Shown piece by piece: positions 54,764 to 64,000 of a stretch of 64,000 nt of DNA. Numbering within the stretch: position 1 is the stretch's first letter; each line of letters starts with the position of its first letter. Made by a program: the position numbers and the translations under genes. The notes below the pieces were generated by a model, which had not been told where the DNA came from, searched no databases, and was given only the letters and a program-made list of their open reading frames with translations. The stretch is from Meghimatium bilineatum (Eukaryota; Mollusca; Gastropoda; Stylommatophora; Philomycidae), in contig CM067304.1 of the NCBI GenBank assembly GCA_034231615.1, positions 25,168,589 through 25,232,588 of the forward strand. Reading direction: 5' to 3'.

Positions 54764-55306
54764 GGAGCAGCTACTGCGATCACACCCTTCGCAGGAGAAG
54801 AGCACCGCTTCAAGGAGTGGATAGGCGAGATTGAGAAATATTCATTGGTGACAAAAGCCAATGACGATACAAAACGAATCATAGCGCTACAAGAAAGCCG
54901 TGGATTAGTTGCTGAGGTAATCCTTAAAAGGTTAGCAAGAACTCCGACGGAATCTTGGAAGGAACTACGAGCAGAATTAGAAAGGAGGTATGCAGGCCTC
55001 ACAGGGGAACAGTATGCACTGACAAAATTAGCGAAAATTAGCCAAAAACTGGACGAATCAATAAAGGCATATGGAGACAGGCTTACCAATTTAGCCGAAG
55101 AAGCGTTCCCAAATGAATTGGAAGAGAAAGTGGTGTGCAAACAGCTACTACACTATTTTATGGATGGATTGAAGCCAGGAGGCATAAGACGCCATGTGTT
55201 GGAGGAAGAGCCGACAACGATAGAAAAAGCCATCCAAATAGCAACAAAAAAGAACGCACAAAAAGGTGGGTTGATTATAACATGGGTTCTCAAAGTCAAG
55301 ATATGA
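54764..55306 (+). pseudogene. Gag capsid region, copy 2
   Basis: Same capsid-like frame as copy 1, open after a TAG at 54761-54763, without an ATG start. A few substitutions (for example Gly to Val in EEKVVCKQ). The slippery heptamer is kept at 55246-55252. Confidence 0.8.
55246..55252 (+). promoter_or_regulatory. A_AAA_AAG slippery heptamer, copy 2
   Basis: Identical heptamer in the same reading register as in copy 1. Confidence 0.5.
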
Positions 55307-55605
55307 ATCAAGATACTCTAGCTGAAGCCGATAGAACATATCGGGGTAGAGATGAGGACCACCGTGGCCGGATACAGGGAACACGGAGACAGAGGCAGAC
55401 CGAATTAATTAGGAATGGACAATGCTTCAATTGTGGGCAAAAAGGGCATCTCGCAAGAGAGTGCAGAGCAAGGAGAGAACATCATGAGGACAGGCAACTC
55501 ACAAGGCCTCTCCCCAGGATTGAAAATTCAACAAATATAGGGAGTGTGGGAAACAGGAGTTCCGCTCAGCGAATGGGGCTTACCAGAGCGGAATCCGGAA
55601 TCTAA
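55253..55605 (+). pseudogene. Nucleocapsid CCHC zinc knuckle region, copy 2
   Basis: The -1 frame carries CFNCGQKGHLARECRAR, intact as in copy 1, and ends at 55603-55605. Confidence 0.85.
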
Positions 55606-55690
55606 GCCCCAACCAGAGAAGATCAAATGTGCGAATAATCAGGTCGGTTCTGAGAAGAAGAGAATTCACAGCCCAGGCTTAGACAATGGA

Positions 55691-55924
55691 ATCCGGCTGT
55701 TTATCAACGATATTAATAACAAAATACGATAAAGGGAAATAACGAATTATTTCAGTTGGTTCGGGGTGGTGAAGGAGGTTTCCTTGCCAGTAGACCACCA
55801 CGGGAGACGTCGAAAGTTTGCTTTTGTTGAGTTCAGCTCGAGGGCAGAAAGTGCGGTCTGTTTTCAGTGGAACAATTACATAGCGCACACTAAGGGCGTG
55901 ACTATTGCACCGGCTAAGCCTTAC
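55691..55924 (+). pseudogene. RRM-like domain, copy 2
   Basis: Same domain as copy 1, with RLFINDI (RNP2) and RRKFAFVEF (RNP1, Lys for Asn). The TAA at 55730-55732 again interrupts helix 1. Substitutions relative to copy 1 fall mostly in loops (VDHHGRRRK for VYRHGRRRN) and leave the RNP aromatics unchanged. Confidence 0.65.
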
Positions 55925-56075
55925 AAGAGACAAGAGGGCTACACGAAAACATTTGGGATTCGCCAAATGCAGCAGAAGGTAGAGATAAGAAGGCAGACGG
56001 AAGGACACCGGAACCACTGTCCAGGTAAAATCACAAGGGAGACGGGAAATTTCAGGTTGCAAGCCCTACACGAGA

Positions 56076-56622
56076 GAGTACCAGCCAGGGACTCGCGCAT
56101 CAGGACGGGACTGCAGAAATAAAAGACCCCTGTCTATGTGCAGTCAATATAGGTGGACGGACAGTCATAGCGTTGGTGAACACAGGAGCGGATGTCCACC
56201 TGATGAGCTCCGAGCTATACCAGGAAATAAACGCCCAAATGCAGTTTATAAATAAAAAGATTCCCTTGGAATCAGTGACGGGAGAACCTCTTACAACGTG
56301 GGGTACGGCTAGAACCAGATTCCTCATAGGAAAAGCGTCGTTCCAAAATGATTTCCACATTGTGGAAACTCCACACCGGAGTTTGATACTTGGAAGAGAT
56401 TTCCTTCGTCGGAAAGAAGTCAACGTACAGTACGGCATGCCAAGTTTGGAGATTAAGGGAGAGAGCGTAGCCTTAGAGGAGAGAGCCACTGGCGCCATCG
56501 TCATATTGGAAGATGAGTGGATACTGAAACCGAACTCGACAAACATAGTTATAGCCTCGGTGGAGACCAGCCCTTTCTACTTGTCAGGGACAGTGATGCG
56601 GACTACAGAAATCGCCGGTTGA
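56076..56622 (+). pseudogene. Aspartic protease region, copy 2
   Basis: The motifs LVNTGADVHLMSSELY and SLILGRDFLRR are present, with AAC again at the catalytic position (56179-56181). A one-base deletion around 56071-56076 shifts the frame between the RRM-like part and the protease, a lesion not found in copy 1. The frame ends at 56620-56622. Confidence 0.8.
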
Positions 56623-57189
56623 GACATCGATGACGAACCAGGTCTGCAAATCATAGAAGGAATAAACAGGCTAGATGAACAGCGCAGATGACGAATGATG
56701 GTGTTTAACTGTACAGGAAGGACAAAAAGGAACCAGAATGGAGAGAAGTTGGGACTCGCAACCCCAGCAGAGAGAGAGAGGAGCACATGCTTGCAAAAGG
56801 TGTTCCGAGTGTGGCTAGAATACCCACCCACGCCAGGATTATCCAGGACCTAAGGCATGACCTGGAGAGACACCAAAAAGCAGAGGCCACTCTGTGAGCT
56901 GAGGAACGTTTGAAGACACTATTGGAGCAATTGGAAGTAGAACCAGAGCATAGAAATGTGGTGGAAGGCCTGGTGTCCCAGTACTAGGACGTGTTCGCCT
57001 TTAACGACCTGGAGTTGGGGCGGACGACTACAGTTGCGATGGACATCGACACCGGAGACCACCCTCCAATAGCCTTGAGGCCTTACCGAACCCCGTTGAA
57101 GAGCAGAGAGATAGTATAAAGAGCCATATAGGATATGTTGGGAGGCCGGCATAATTGAGAGGTCGAGATCGGAGTGGGCCTCGCCAATT
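56623..57189 (+). pseudogene. Protease-to-RT linker, broken, copy 2
   Basis: Same decayed linker as in copy 1, with the DTGDHPPIALRPYRT segment, a TAA near 57117 and additional small indels. Confidence 0.55.
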
Positions 57190-57840
57190 TTGTTAGTGGG
57201 TAAACGGGATGGGACCTATCGTTTTTGCTGCGATTTCAGGGCGCTAAACCAGGTCACCAAAAACGTAGCATACCCTATACCTCAGATAGATGATATCCTC
57301 AGAGTACTGAACGGTTCGCGATACTTTACGAAGTTAGACGCCCGTTCAGGATTCTGGTGCATTCCAATGTCAAGGGACGCCAAGGATAATGGCACCTTCA
57401 GCTCACATGTAGGTACATTTTCATGGAATCACATGCCCTTCGGGTTAAAGAACGCACCTGCCTACTACATGAATCTGATGGACGTAGTATTGGCGGGAAT
57501 GCAGAAATTTGCGTTGGCCTACATGGACGACATTTTAATACATACAGCCGGGAGCATGGCAGAACACATCGTGCACATTGGGAAAGTGTCCGAAAGACTA
57601 CGTGAACACTTCGTCAAACTCAAACTAGGAAAGTGTGAATTCATAAAACCAGAGACAAAATACGTGGGGTTCATTGTCAGTCGAGACGGAATCAAGCTTG
57701 ACGAAGAGAAAATTTTAGCTATTAGAAATTTTGCAGCGCCTACCAACGTGAGAGGAGTGAGAGGCTTCGTCGGAATGTGCGGATACTACAGAAGGTTAAT
57801 TCCTAATTTCTCCGTATTGCCGAACCCCTCATTGCAATGA
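57190..57840 (+). pseudogene. Reverse transcriptase, copy 2 (YMDD intact)
   Basis: A 216-codon open stretch covers most RT motifs: RFCCDFRALNQVTKN, YFTKLDARSGFWCIPM (motif A), FSWNHMPFGLKNAPAYYM (motif B region), LAYMDDILIHTA (motif C, 57520-57531), GKCEFIKPETKYVGFIVSRD and RGFVGMCGYYRRLIPNFS. A one-base deletion near 57812 ends the frame early, so the connection to RNase H is lost. The RT core itself looks undamaged, unlike copy 1. Confidence 0.9.
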
Positions 57841-57884
57841 CCAAGAAGTTGGCCCGATTCAAATGGTCAGACGAGTGTCAGTAG

Positions 57885-58481
57885 GCATTTGACTATGTTA
57901 AAGAGAACGTAACCACCGTACCCGTTGTCGCTCACCCGGATGTAGGACTCGAGTTCATACTCTACAACGACGCGTCAGATCACGCCATCGGAGCCTGCCT
58001 AGTGCAACCTACATTAGATGGAGAGAAAGGTGTGCTGCCAGGAGTTAGACATGAGAAACCCATATACTTCCTGTCTCACAAACTGAGCAAATCCCAGATG
58101 AAGTGGCATACGGTTGAGAAGGAGGCATACGCCATATATTTTGCATTGCAAAAACTACATATTTATTTGCACGACGCAAAGTTCACGGACCACCAACCCT
58201 TAAAATCTATGCTGGAAAAACTCATAAACAATAAAAAGATACAGGCCTGGGCCCTAAATATACAAGGGTACGACGCCAAAATCGAATATATACCAGTAAC
58301 AGAGAACACCTGCGCAGATCTGTTGTCACGAGTTCCGTACCAGGACCTACCCAAAGAAAAGGACAATGAGGACACAGAACCAGAGAGAGATGACAGAAAT
58401 TGGCAGATAAACGCACTGAGACCTGTAAGAAAAATAGGAATGATGTCCCCGAAAGCACCGAAGGATATGAGATTTTGCTAA
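57885..58481 (+). pseudogene. RNase H, copy 2
   Basis: Uninterrupted after the shared TAG (57882-57884), with NDASDHAIGACL, WHTVEKEAYA, FTDHQPLKSML and ENTCADLLSRVPY. All expected acidic residues are present. No integrase follows. Confidence 0.85.
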
Positions 58482-58865
58482 CAGAGGAAAAAGTCTCCAG
58501 GGCAGAATTACGGCAGGCCGAACATAAGAGACAGGCAGCAGAGGAACGAAGAGAAACACTTCATTAGAACTGAAACCTTTATATGAAACTGCGAGGACGA
58601 AAGAGCAGACCAGAGAGATCCAGCTTTTGCAAGAACAGTTACGGACCGCAAGACAGGAAACCGAAACACTTGCCCGAGCCCTGTTGGTAGTATGCTAAAG
58701 AAGTAGCCATGGCACTAGCACGAAGGGTTCTAGCGAGAGCCAGGAATTATACAATGCATATGATTTTTTTTTCTACATATGGGGAGGATACATAATCATT
58801 ATATTGTTTAGTGAAGATTTTTATATAAGTAAATAAAAATCTTGAAAAAGTAGAGAGGGAGTAAA
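58482..58865 (+). other. Post-RNase H region and polypurine tract, copy 2
   Basis: Same charged stretch as copy 1 and no integrase motifs. An 11-bp segment present in copy 1 (near 49370) is missing here. The purine-rich tract lies at 58845-58865. Confidence 0.6.
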
Positions 58866-59446
58866 TGTACCAGAGTGTCCTGGTACTTAGTTCTGCTTTT
58901 AGAAAGGCATAGAGAGTTTGTGAGGAGATAGATATGGTGCGCAGAAAAAGATGACGTCAGGAACGATGTCAGATGGAGACGGCAGAAAAAAAAGAGAAAT
59001 ATGGCAGCCGAGAAACAAGAAAGGCCGTTATATTGGCGCACGATGAGAATGGCAAAGTTGGGTCACACTTTGATCCTCTTCGTTATGTGAAGAAACCACA
59101 TGTCATCATATGATTACTTAGTTTGATTTTTGCAACTGTTGTGTTTGATTGCATTTAATCAAGTCATGGCATTATCATTATCATAAGTGCATCATGAACA
59201 ATGATATCAATGCTTATGGCTATTGCAAGGCATTGGAGTTCTAGAATTTCTCATCTGTCTGGTGTTTCTAATTATTGATGCAATATTATATGAGAAATTG
59301 AGATGCTGCAATATTGTTTGAGAAATTGAGCGGCTGCAATATTTTATGATTAAAAGTGGTGTGAAATTTACACGGTGTTACGGTATCATTTACAAGAAGA
59401 TTATTATTACTACACGGCGCTACAAGTATTGTTTATTACTATTACA
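58866..59446 (+). repeat. 3' LTR, copy 2
   Basis: A 581-bp LTR from TGTACC to TTACA, with a single ~40-bp internal segment and an extra 6-bp ATTATC repeat near 59172. Confidence 0.9.
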
Positions 59447-59699
59447 CTGGTGCATGTGAACAGGATCGGTTTAGAACCTGGGTTTATCAGCGGTTCATTG
59501 CGAAGTATCAAATGATGTTTGGACTGCTTCAGAAATTCATGATCTATAACATATGGTTATAAGAAGAAACAGTCGTATCAGACAACAGAAGTTTGGATTG
59601 TTTCAGGTGATACATTATTTTTACACAGCGTTACGGTATCATTTACAAGAAGATTATTATTACTACACGGCGTTACAAGTATCGTTTATTACTATTACA
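59447..59699 (+). repeat. Leader copy plus LTR fragment beyond the 3' LTR, copy 2
   Basis: Same arrangement as 50077-50329: primer-binding site and leader, then the last ~80 bp of an LTR. Confidence 0.75.
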
Positions 59700-60429
59700 A
59701 GTCAACTATACTACAATACTCTCCCGCGGCAATTAAGGCTTCTGAACGAGGAAAAGAAAAACTCGATCAGATATATAATCATTTTGCACATACCTCTTAA
59801 AAAAATAAATGTATTCGACAAATAAATGCAAAATTTACCTGAAAGTAAGAAAGTTATTCAAATAAGCACACAATTATGACTTAGCTCTGAGTATGAAAAT
59901 GTTAGTGTCGGCTCAAGCTGGAAATGAACTAATATACCGTAAACCACAGTACAAAACTATAGACATCGCATATTTCAAATTGCAATTCACTGTTTCAGAA
60001 GCAATAGATCCATCCCCACTCTTGGATAAATTTTTAATGATATCTAGCACTTAAAAAATGCAAACAAGATAAGATATTGGACTATAATTATAATTGAGAG
60101 CATATATAAGCAACCGCCATCTTCTCCTACCGGAAGTGGCAGCTACGGTTATAGATGCGCTGTATAGTTGAAAACATATATCACATAAGTAGTGGTTAAA
60201 AGAATTTCACTGGATGTCCCAAGGTGGTAGTTACGGGAAATGAATTCAGTAAAACCCATTTTGACATTTTATGATAATTGTACAAAGTTATTTACAATTT
60301 TTGTAAAAATTTTGAAATAAAATATAATGGGAAATGATTTGAAGACTTGCAATGGTCAACCTGGCGGCCTTAAACAATTAAGAGAGTCCAAAAGTGTGAG
60401 GATAATTCTGAGAGCATTGTGTTTGTGAT

Positions 60430-60899
60430 GTAGGGAGGGGAAAGTTGGGTTTGCATATATTCAATCGGTTCTGTCATAAACAGCAAATACAATCGGAAAG
60501 GAACATTGAAAATTGAAGGAGATGTTGCAATGAACCTGCAATTAAAATGTAACAATGTTGCAATAGAGTGCAGAAGTGTTGATCAACTGCAGATCAGAGC
60601 CAGTACGAAGAACGGCATTTTGTTACCGGTGTTTATTCTAGAAACATTGAGATATCTTGCGACCAAATCGATATAAGGTAACCATGGATAATTTGGGAGA
60701 GATAATGAAAACCCTTATAATTAAGAAGGTAGAGACGGTTATATGGGAAATACCAGTTGTAGGTATAGATGAGCCAATGACTGGTTTCATTTACAAAAGT
60801 GTATCATTGACAGTGTCAGTTTACAAACCTTCTGAATATACAAGATATAAAAATTGTAAATATAAAGGCAATATTAGTCAAGAGTGTACTAATATATAA
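60430..60899 (+). pseudogene. LINE ORF1 (Gag-like) remnant, unit 5
   Basis: Open stretch 60657-60899, identical in protein to the unit 4 stretch, with the same decayed knuckle. Confidence 0.5.
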
Positions 60900-61049
60900 T
60901 AATAAAAGTAATAATGATAGACACGCTCATTAGATCTCTAATAATCCAAGGAGAGGTAATCAAATAAAATATTTTTTGTACAATACAACTAATTGGATAA
61001 TATAATTTACTTACTTAATGAGTAGCCAAATTTAACAAGGCATGAACCA

Positions 61050-61241
61050 TTGTGGGCCACGTGCAATCAGGGAAACACCATAGACCATATGTTATTTAAA
61101 TGTCAAACATGCAATAAACCAAGGGAGGAGAGTGGAAACCATTTTACCAACAAGCAGATTCATATCATTTTAGGAAATATGTTATGGTCTAAAGTAGAAA
61201 TGAAACAAATACAATTATTAGACCATTTATGGCAAGTTTAA
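61050..61241 (+). pseudogene. LINE ORF2 C-terminal tail, unit 5
   Basis: Same 63-codon tail as in unit 4 with the CNQGNTIDHMLFKC motif. Confidence 0.6.
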
Positions 61242-61940
61242 CCTTAAAATATTTAATAATGCAATGCCCTGATATAATATAGAGCCTTCGACGTTGAAAA
61301 GAGCTTGAAACTCAATGTCAATCAATAAATTCTGACATTTTATAATACATTCTCTTGCTTCAATATTATTCACAATCTTTTTATAAACCTTTGGAAAGAA
61401 CAGAAACAGGAAATAATAAGAATATTTACTTGTGACTCAGACATTTGTGTGATTTCGAGGCCAGAAACAATCTTAGAAGAGTATGTTTTGGGAACCAACT
61501 ACGACGGCGAAAAAGCGTTTCAAATACATTTAGTCAAGTCTGGCGTAAGTAATAAATACAGCCGTAAAGGAATATTGAAAATTACAAATGATATTGTGCG
61601 AGACTTGCATTTCACACGAAAAGATATGATTATACAGAATAAAAGTTTTGACCACCTGAAGATCGGTGGCAGTAGGCAAAAGTCTCAACAAGAGAATACA
61701 ATTCCCAAATAAACGACTTTCCCATAATACAAAATTTCTGTAGGTTGTCTTCGAATTATAAACGATTTGAAACAACATTCAGATTTGAGGAAAATTCTAT
61801 ACAATTTTACGCCTTATAATATGACATTTCTACAGTTGAAAATTACTAAAAATAACTTTTATATTCAATGAATGGAAACAATATGAAAAAATAGAACCAA
61901 AAACAAATATTAAATCCATAATAGAAGACTATATATACAT

Positions 61941-64000
61941 CTAACAGCGTTCCATTAATTTAGCTCTGTTACCGTTTTTCTATCATTTTTATTTTCACCA
62001 AATGGGTTTCCCATTTGACTGGAGAGTTGGTCTGTTAGGGAATAGTGGGGCTGGCACTAAAGTCCACGAGTTGCGTTGATACGGGATTATGAATAATATG
62101 ATCGTGTTTATATTTAGCTGGAAAGGGGCGAGCGATAGTTGGTGAGTGGTGTTTGAAATAATTGTTAGCTCTCGCTTAACACGGGATAATAGGATCAGAC
62201 TTGAGTAGTCAAAGTTTAATTGCTAGTACAGTTGTGGAATTTGCGAGCGAACAAGAAGGACTTGTTTTATCGTGTGTGCCCTAATACGGACCATGGCTTG
62301 AAGAAAGGATTTCTTTAAATGCCGTTCCAAACCAATTTATAGAAGCAAGGTGGAATTATGTTTTATCTTCAAAGTTTATTTTGTGTGCATTAGAAAGTAA
62401 GAGAGACCTCTTCAATGTCTCAAGTGTGAATCTGTATTATTGAAGGTGGTGGACGAGACCACACGACAGTCTATATTTCGACCTGAAACGTCTGCATATA
62501 TTTTGTCAAATCAAGTGGTACAACTTGTTGCAGTCTACATATGACTGATGCCTCAGAGGTGTGTGCAATCTTATTGTTTTGTTTTCGATGTGACATGCAT
62601 CCAGGTAGTCTAAAAGCGGACAAACCTTGATATTGTATTTGTCATACTGAAGTTATATTCAACTTTCCCACGGCTTTTATGGAGATTCCAGGTGTAGAAA
62701 TACATCATGTTATTCTGGTAGAAGCAGGCCTTCACAACTGTTTCCTCGACAGGATCGAGTGCTGCATGCATTAGATTGTTCAGAATACCGTAGATTTGTT
62801 ATACTACAGTATTGCTACCTGTTGTGGAGTATTCCACCAACGTAATGTGCACATTTGCCCTGACCAAAACAGTCAGTCGTGTTGTAAATCTCAATATATG
62901 AGATAGAGTCAACGAATGTTATTCTGAGCTCTGCCTTCAACTTTAGTAAGAGTATTGTGTGATTAGTGTTTATTATGCATTGTTTTCTGTCAACAATTGA
63001 ACATATTATGAATATTTGCAGTGTGGCGACTGAAAGTGACGTCAAAAGTATGGACTCACTTACGTATATTATTTCGTTCAGTCCTGAAGGTATGTCAGGT
63101 ATTGGATGCTTCAGTTTCATGTGAATGTTTCATCATAATTAGAGGTTATGATCTTGGATCTCTTAGTTGATATTTACACGCAATCAAGAAAGTGTGAATC
63201 CAACTGACTTGTATATTCTCAAGTTTCTTCAATCAACCACGTCACCTGGAAAGATAACAACGTTCTCCAATCAACCTTGCTGTTTATTTGCAATGAAGTC
63301 AACTGAGCCTATGTCTGTTCGAAGTTTCCATCAATCACAGAGCTATTTACTTTGATTGGTTCTGGTATGAAGCTTCATCTGCCAGTCAATTGTCTTCCAG
63401 ACAGTTGTAGTCGAATCAGAAGTCATTTGTTTATAGGCCAGATACTTTGTGAAAATCTGACCTGAACTCTGGATGGGACAAGCTGCAATATCGATCAAGG
63501 AGGAACTAGTTATATGATAAGTACATTTATTCTCTTTTGACATTGTAACTGAGTTAAATTGAAAGGTCTAGGTAGACTTGGAGGGAGTTAGTATATTGAT
63601 TAAATTTCCAACTGGGTTTTTTTTTCCATCAGAGTCCCTAGGAAAGCATGGAGTGGTTTATCTGTGGAATGTGAGCAATATAAATATTGATGAAATTTCA
63701 TAACATGATTTGATATTAATATTTTATTAAACTACTCTTTGCTCCTGAACCCTTTGGAATTCGAGTGAGTTTGTCTAGGAAGTTAGTATATCGTTTATGT
63801 GTTATTGTTGTGTCTCTACTCTGATTGGGTCGGGTGGAAGTAAAGTCAAGGAAGAGGGATTCATCTGGTCCAATAGATGAGTCGTTCTTGCTTGACCAAT
63901 GTCAAGAACAAATTGATAAAGAGGAAAGAACATGATAGCGCAGTGTACTACGACTATACTATACGAAGGAGATAGACGTCATTCCCACAAGCAATGAATG
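61941..64000. other. Right flank, nothing recognised
   Basis: Homology to the array ends near 61940. The remaining 2 kb shows no transposon motif, tandem array or RNA gene that I recognise. A 101-codon minus-strand open frame (63120-62815) and a 66-codon one (63543-63343) start with ATG but match no family I know. They could be exons or chance. Confidence 0.4.

Larger units (their letters stand above)
53463..59699 (+). mobile_element. Ty3/Gypsy-type LTR retrotransposon, copy 2
   Basis: It has the same structure, insertion site and LTR-leader-LTR-fragment end as copy 1, shifted by about 9370 bp. Flanks are AGTT before TGTACC and AGTC after TTACA. It arose by duplication of the enclosing unit, not by a new insertion. 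Differences from copy 1 include an intact YMDD box, a frameshift before the protease and a frameshift after the RT. Confidence 0.92.
50780..60149 (+). repeat. Array unit 4, with LTR element
   Basis: Same architecture, same deletion and same insertion point as unit 3. LTR element at 53463-59699. Units 3 and 4 are therefore products of one duplication. Confidence 0.85.
31858..61940 (+). repeat. Head-to-tail array of five multi-kb composite units
   Basis: The anchor AGATGCGCTGTA recurs at 31861, 36644, 41411, 50783 and 60153 in the same orientation, giving spacings of 4783, 4767, 9372 and 9370 bp. Units 1 and 2 are about 4.77 kb. Units 3 and 4 lost about 1.6 kb and gained a 6.24-kb LTR element, hence 9.37 kb. 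Unit 5 stops at about 61940. Neighbouring units are nearly identical over kilobases, with scattered substitutions and small indels. Content per unit is LINE Gag-like ORF1, ORF2 tail, a ~640-bp sub-block, a truncated PLE, a second sub-block copy (units 1-2) and RNase H pieces. Confidence 0.92.
60150..61940 (+). repeat. Array unit 5, partial and without PLE
   Basis: It follows unit 4 closely through the ORF2 tail (to about 61255). It then enters a single beta-type sub-block (61260-61815) and continues into the RNase H-start flank with no PLE. Homology ends near 61940. Confidence 0.8.

Noticed and set aside
44093..59699. Two independent LTR-retrotransposon insertions
   Set aside because: Both sit at the same base position in duplicated flanks with the same PLE deletion, the same 3' LTR-leader-LTR fragment and the same lesions. 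One insertion followed by unit duplication explains this.

Overview
This is repeat-rich eukaryotic DNA, most likely from an invertebrate animal (mollusc- or arthropod-like; I cannot place it further). There are no operons, rRNAs, intact tRNAs or convincing host genes. The window is AT-rich, and nearly every recognisable protein fragment belongs to a transposable element: RTE-like, Jockey/I-like and other LINEs, Penelope-like elements (PLEs), a Tc1/mariner transposase and a Ty3/Gypsy-type LTR retrotransposon.

Left part (1-17.6 kb): a patchwork of broken elements with many unrelated short tandem arrays between them. LINE 3' coding fragments lie at 0.1-1.6 kb. A LINE endonuclease fragment (5.8-6.8 kb) is interrupted by a second LINE on the minus strand (6.85-7.77 kb). 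Further fragments are a LINE tail at 9.1-9.5 kb, a PLE GIY-YIG relic with a hammerhead-like motif downstream of it (10.28-9.89 kb, minus), an RTE reverse transcriptase (15.1-14.0 kb, minus) and a Tc1 transposase (15.1-15.85 kb). Tandem arrays have periods of about 31, 24, 32, 44, 15, 36, 24, 35 and 30 bp.

Middle part (17.68-28.79 kb): one continuous satellite of about 202 monomers of 55 bp. Its phase is exactly kept across the marker variants I checked, and diagnostic monomer variants recur as copied blocks.

Right part (28.9-61.9 kb): a 278-bp PLE-terminus-like element, then a diverged precursor block of LINE remnants (29.4-31.86 kb) that has taken in a 5'-truncated LINE with a clean 15-bp target duplication. 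It is followed by a head-to-tail array of five multi-kilobase units starting near 31858, 36641, 41408, 50780 and 60150. The basic unit is about 4.77 kb of LINE remnants (Gag-like ORF1, ORF2 tail, RNase H pieces) around a truncated PLE. Units 3 and 4 lack 1.6 kb including most of the PLE reverse transcriptase and carry the same 6.2-kb Gypsy-type element at the same position, so the element was copied with the unit. Unit 5 is partial and lacks the PLE.

The Gypsy-type element encodes capsid, CCHC nucleocapsid, an unusual RNA-recognition-motif (RRM)-like domain, aspartic protease, reverse transcriptase and RNase H, but no visible integrase. Both copies are defective: the protease catalytic Asp is Asn, there are stops and frameshifts, and copy 1 has YMGD in place of YMDD. 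The RRM-like module between nucleocapsid and protease, and a classical A_AAA_AAG slippery site between capsid and nucleocapsid, are the most unusual coding observations. The last 2 kb (61.94-64.0 kb) holds nothing I recognise.
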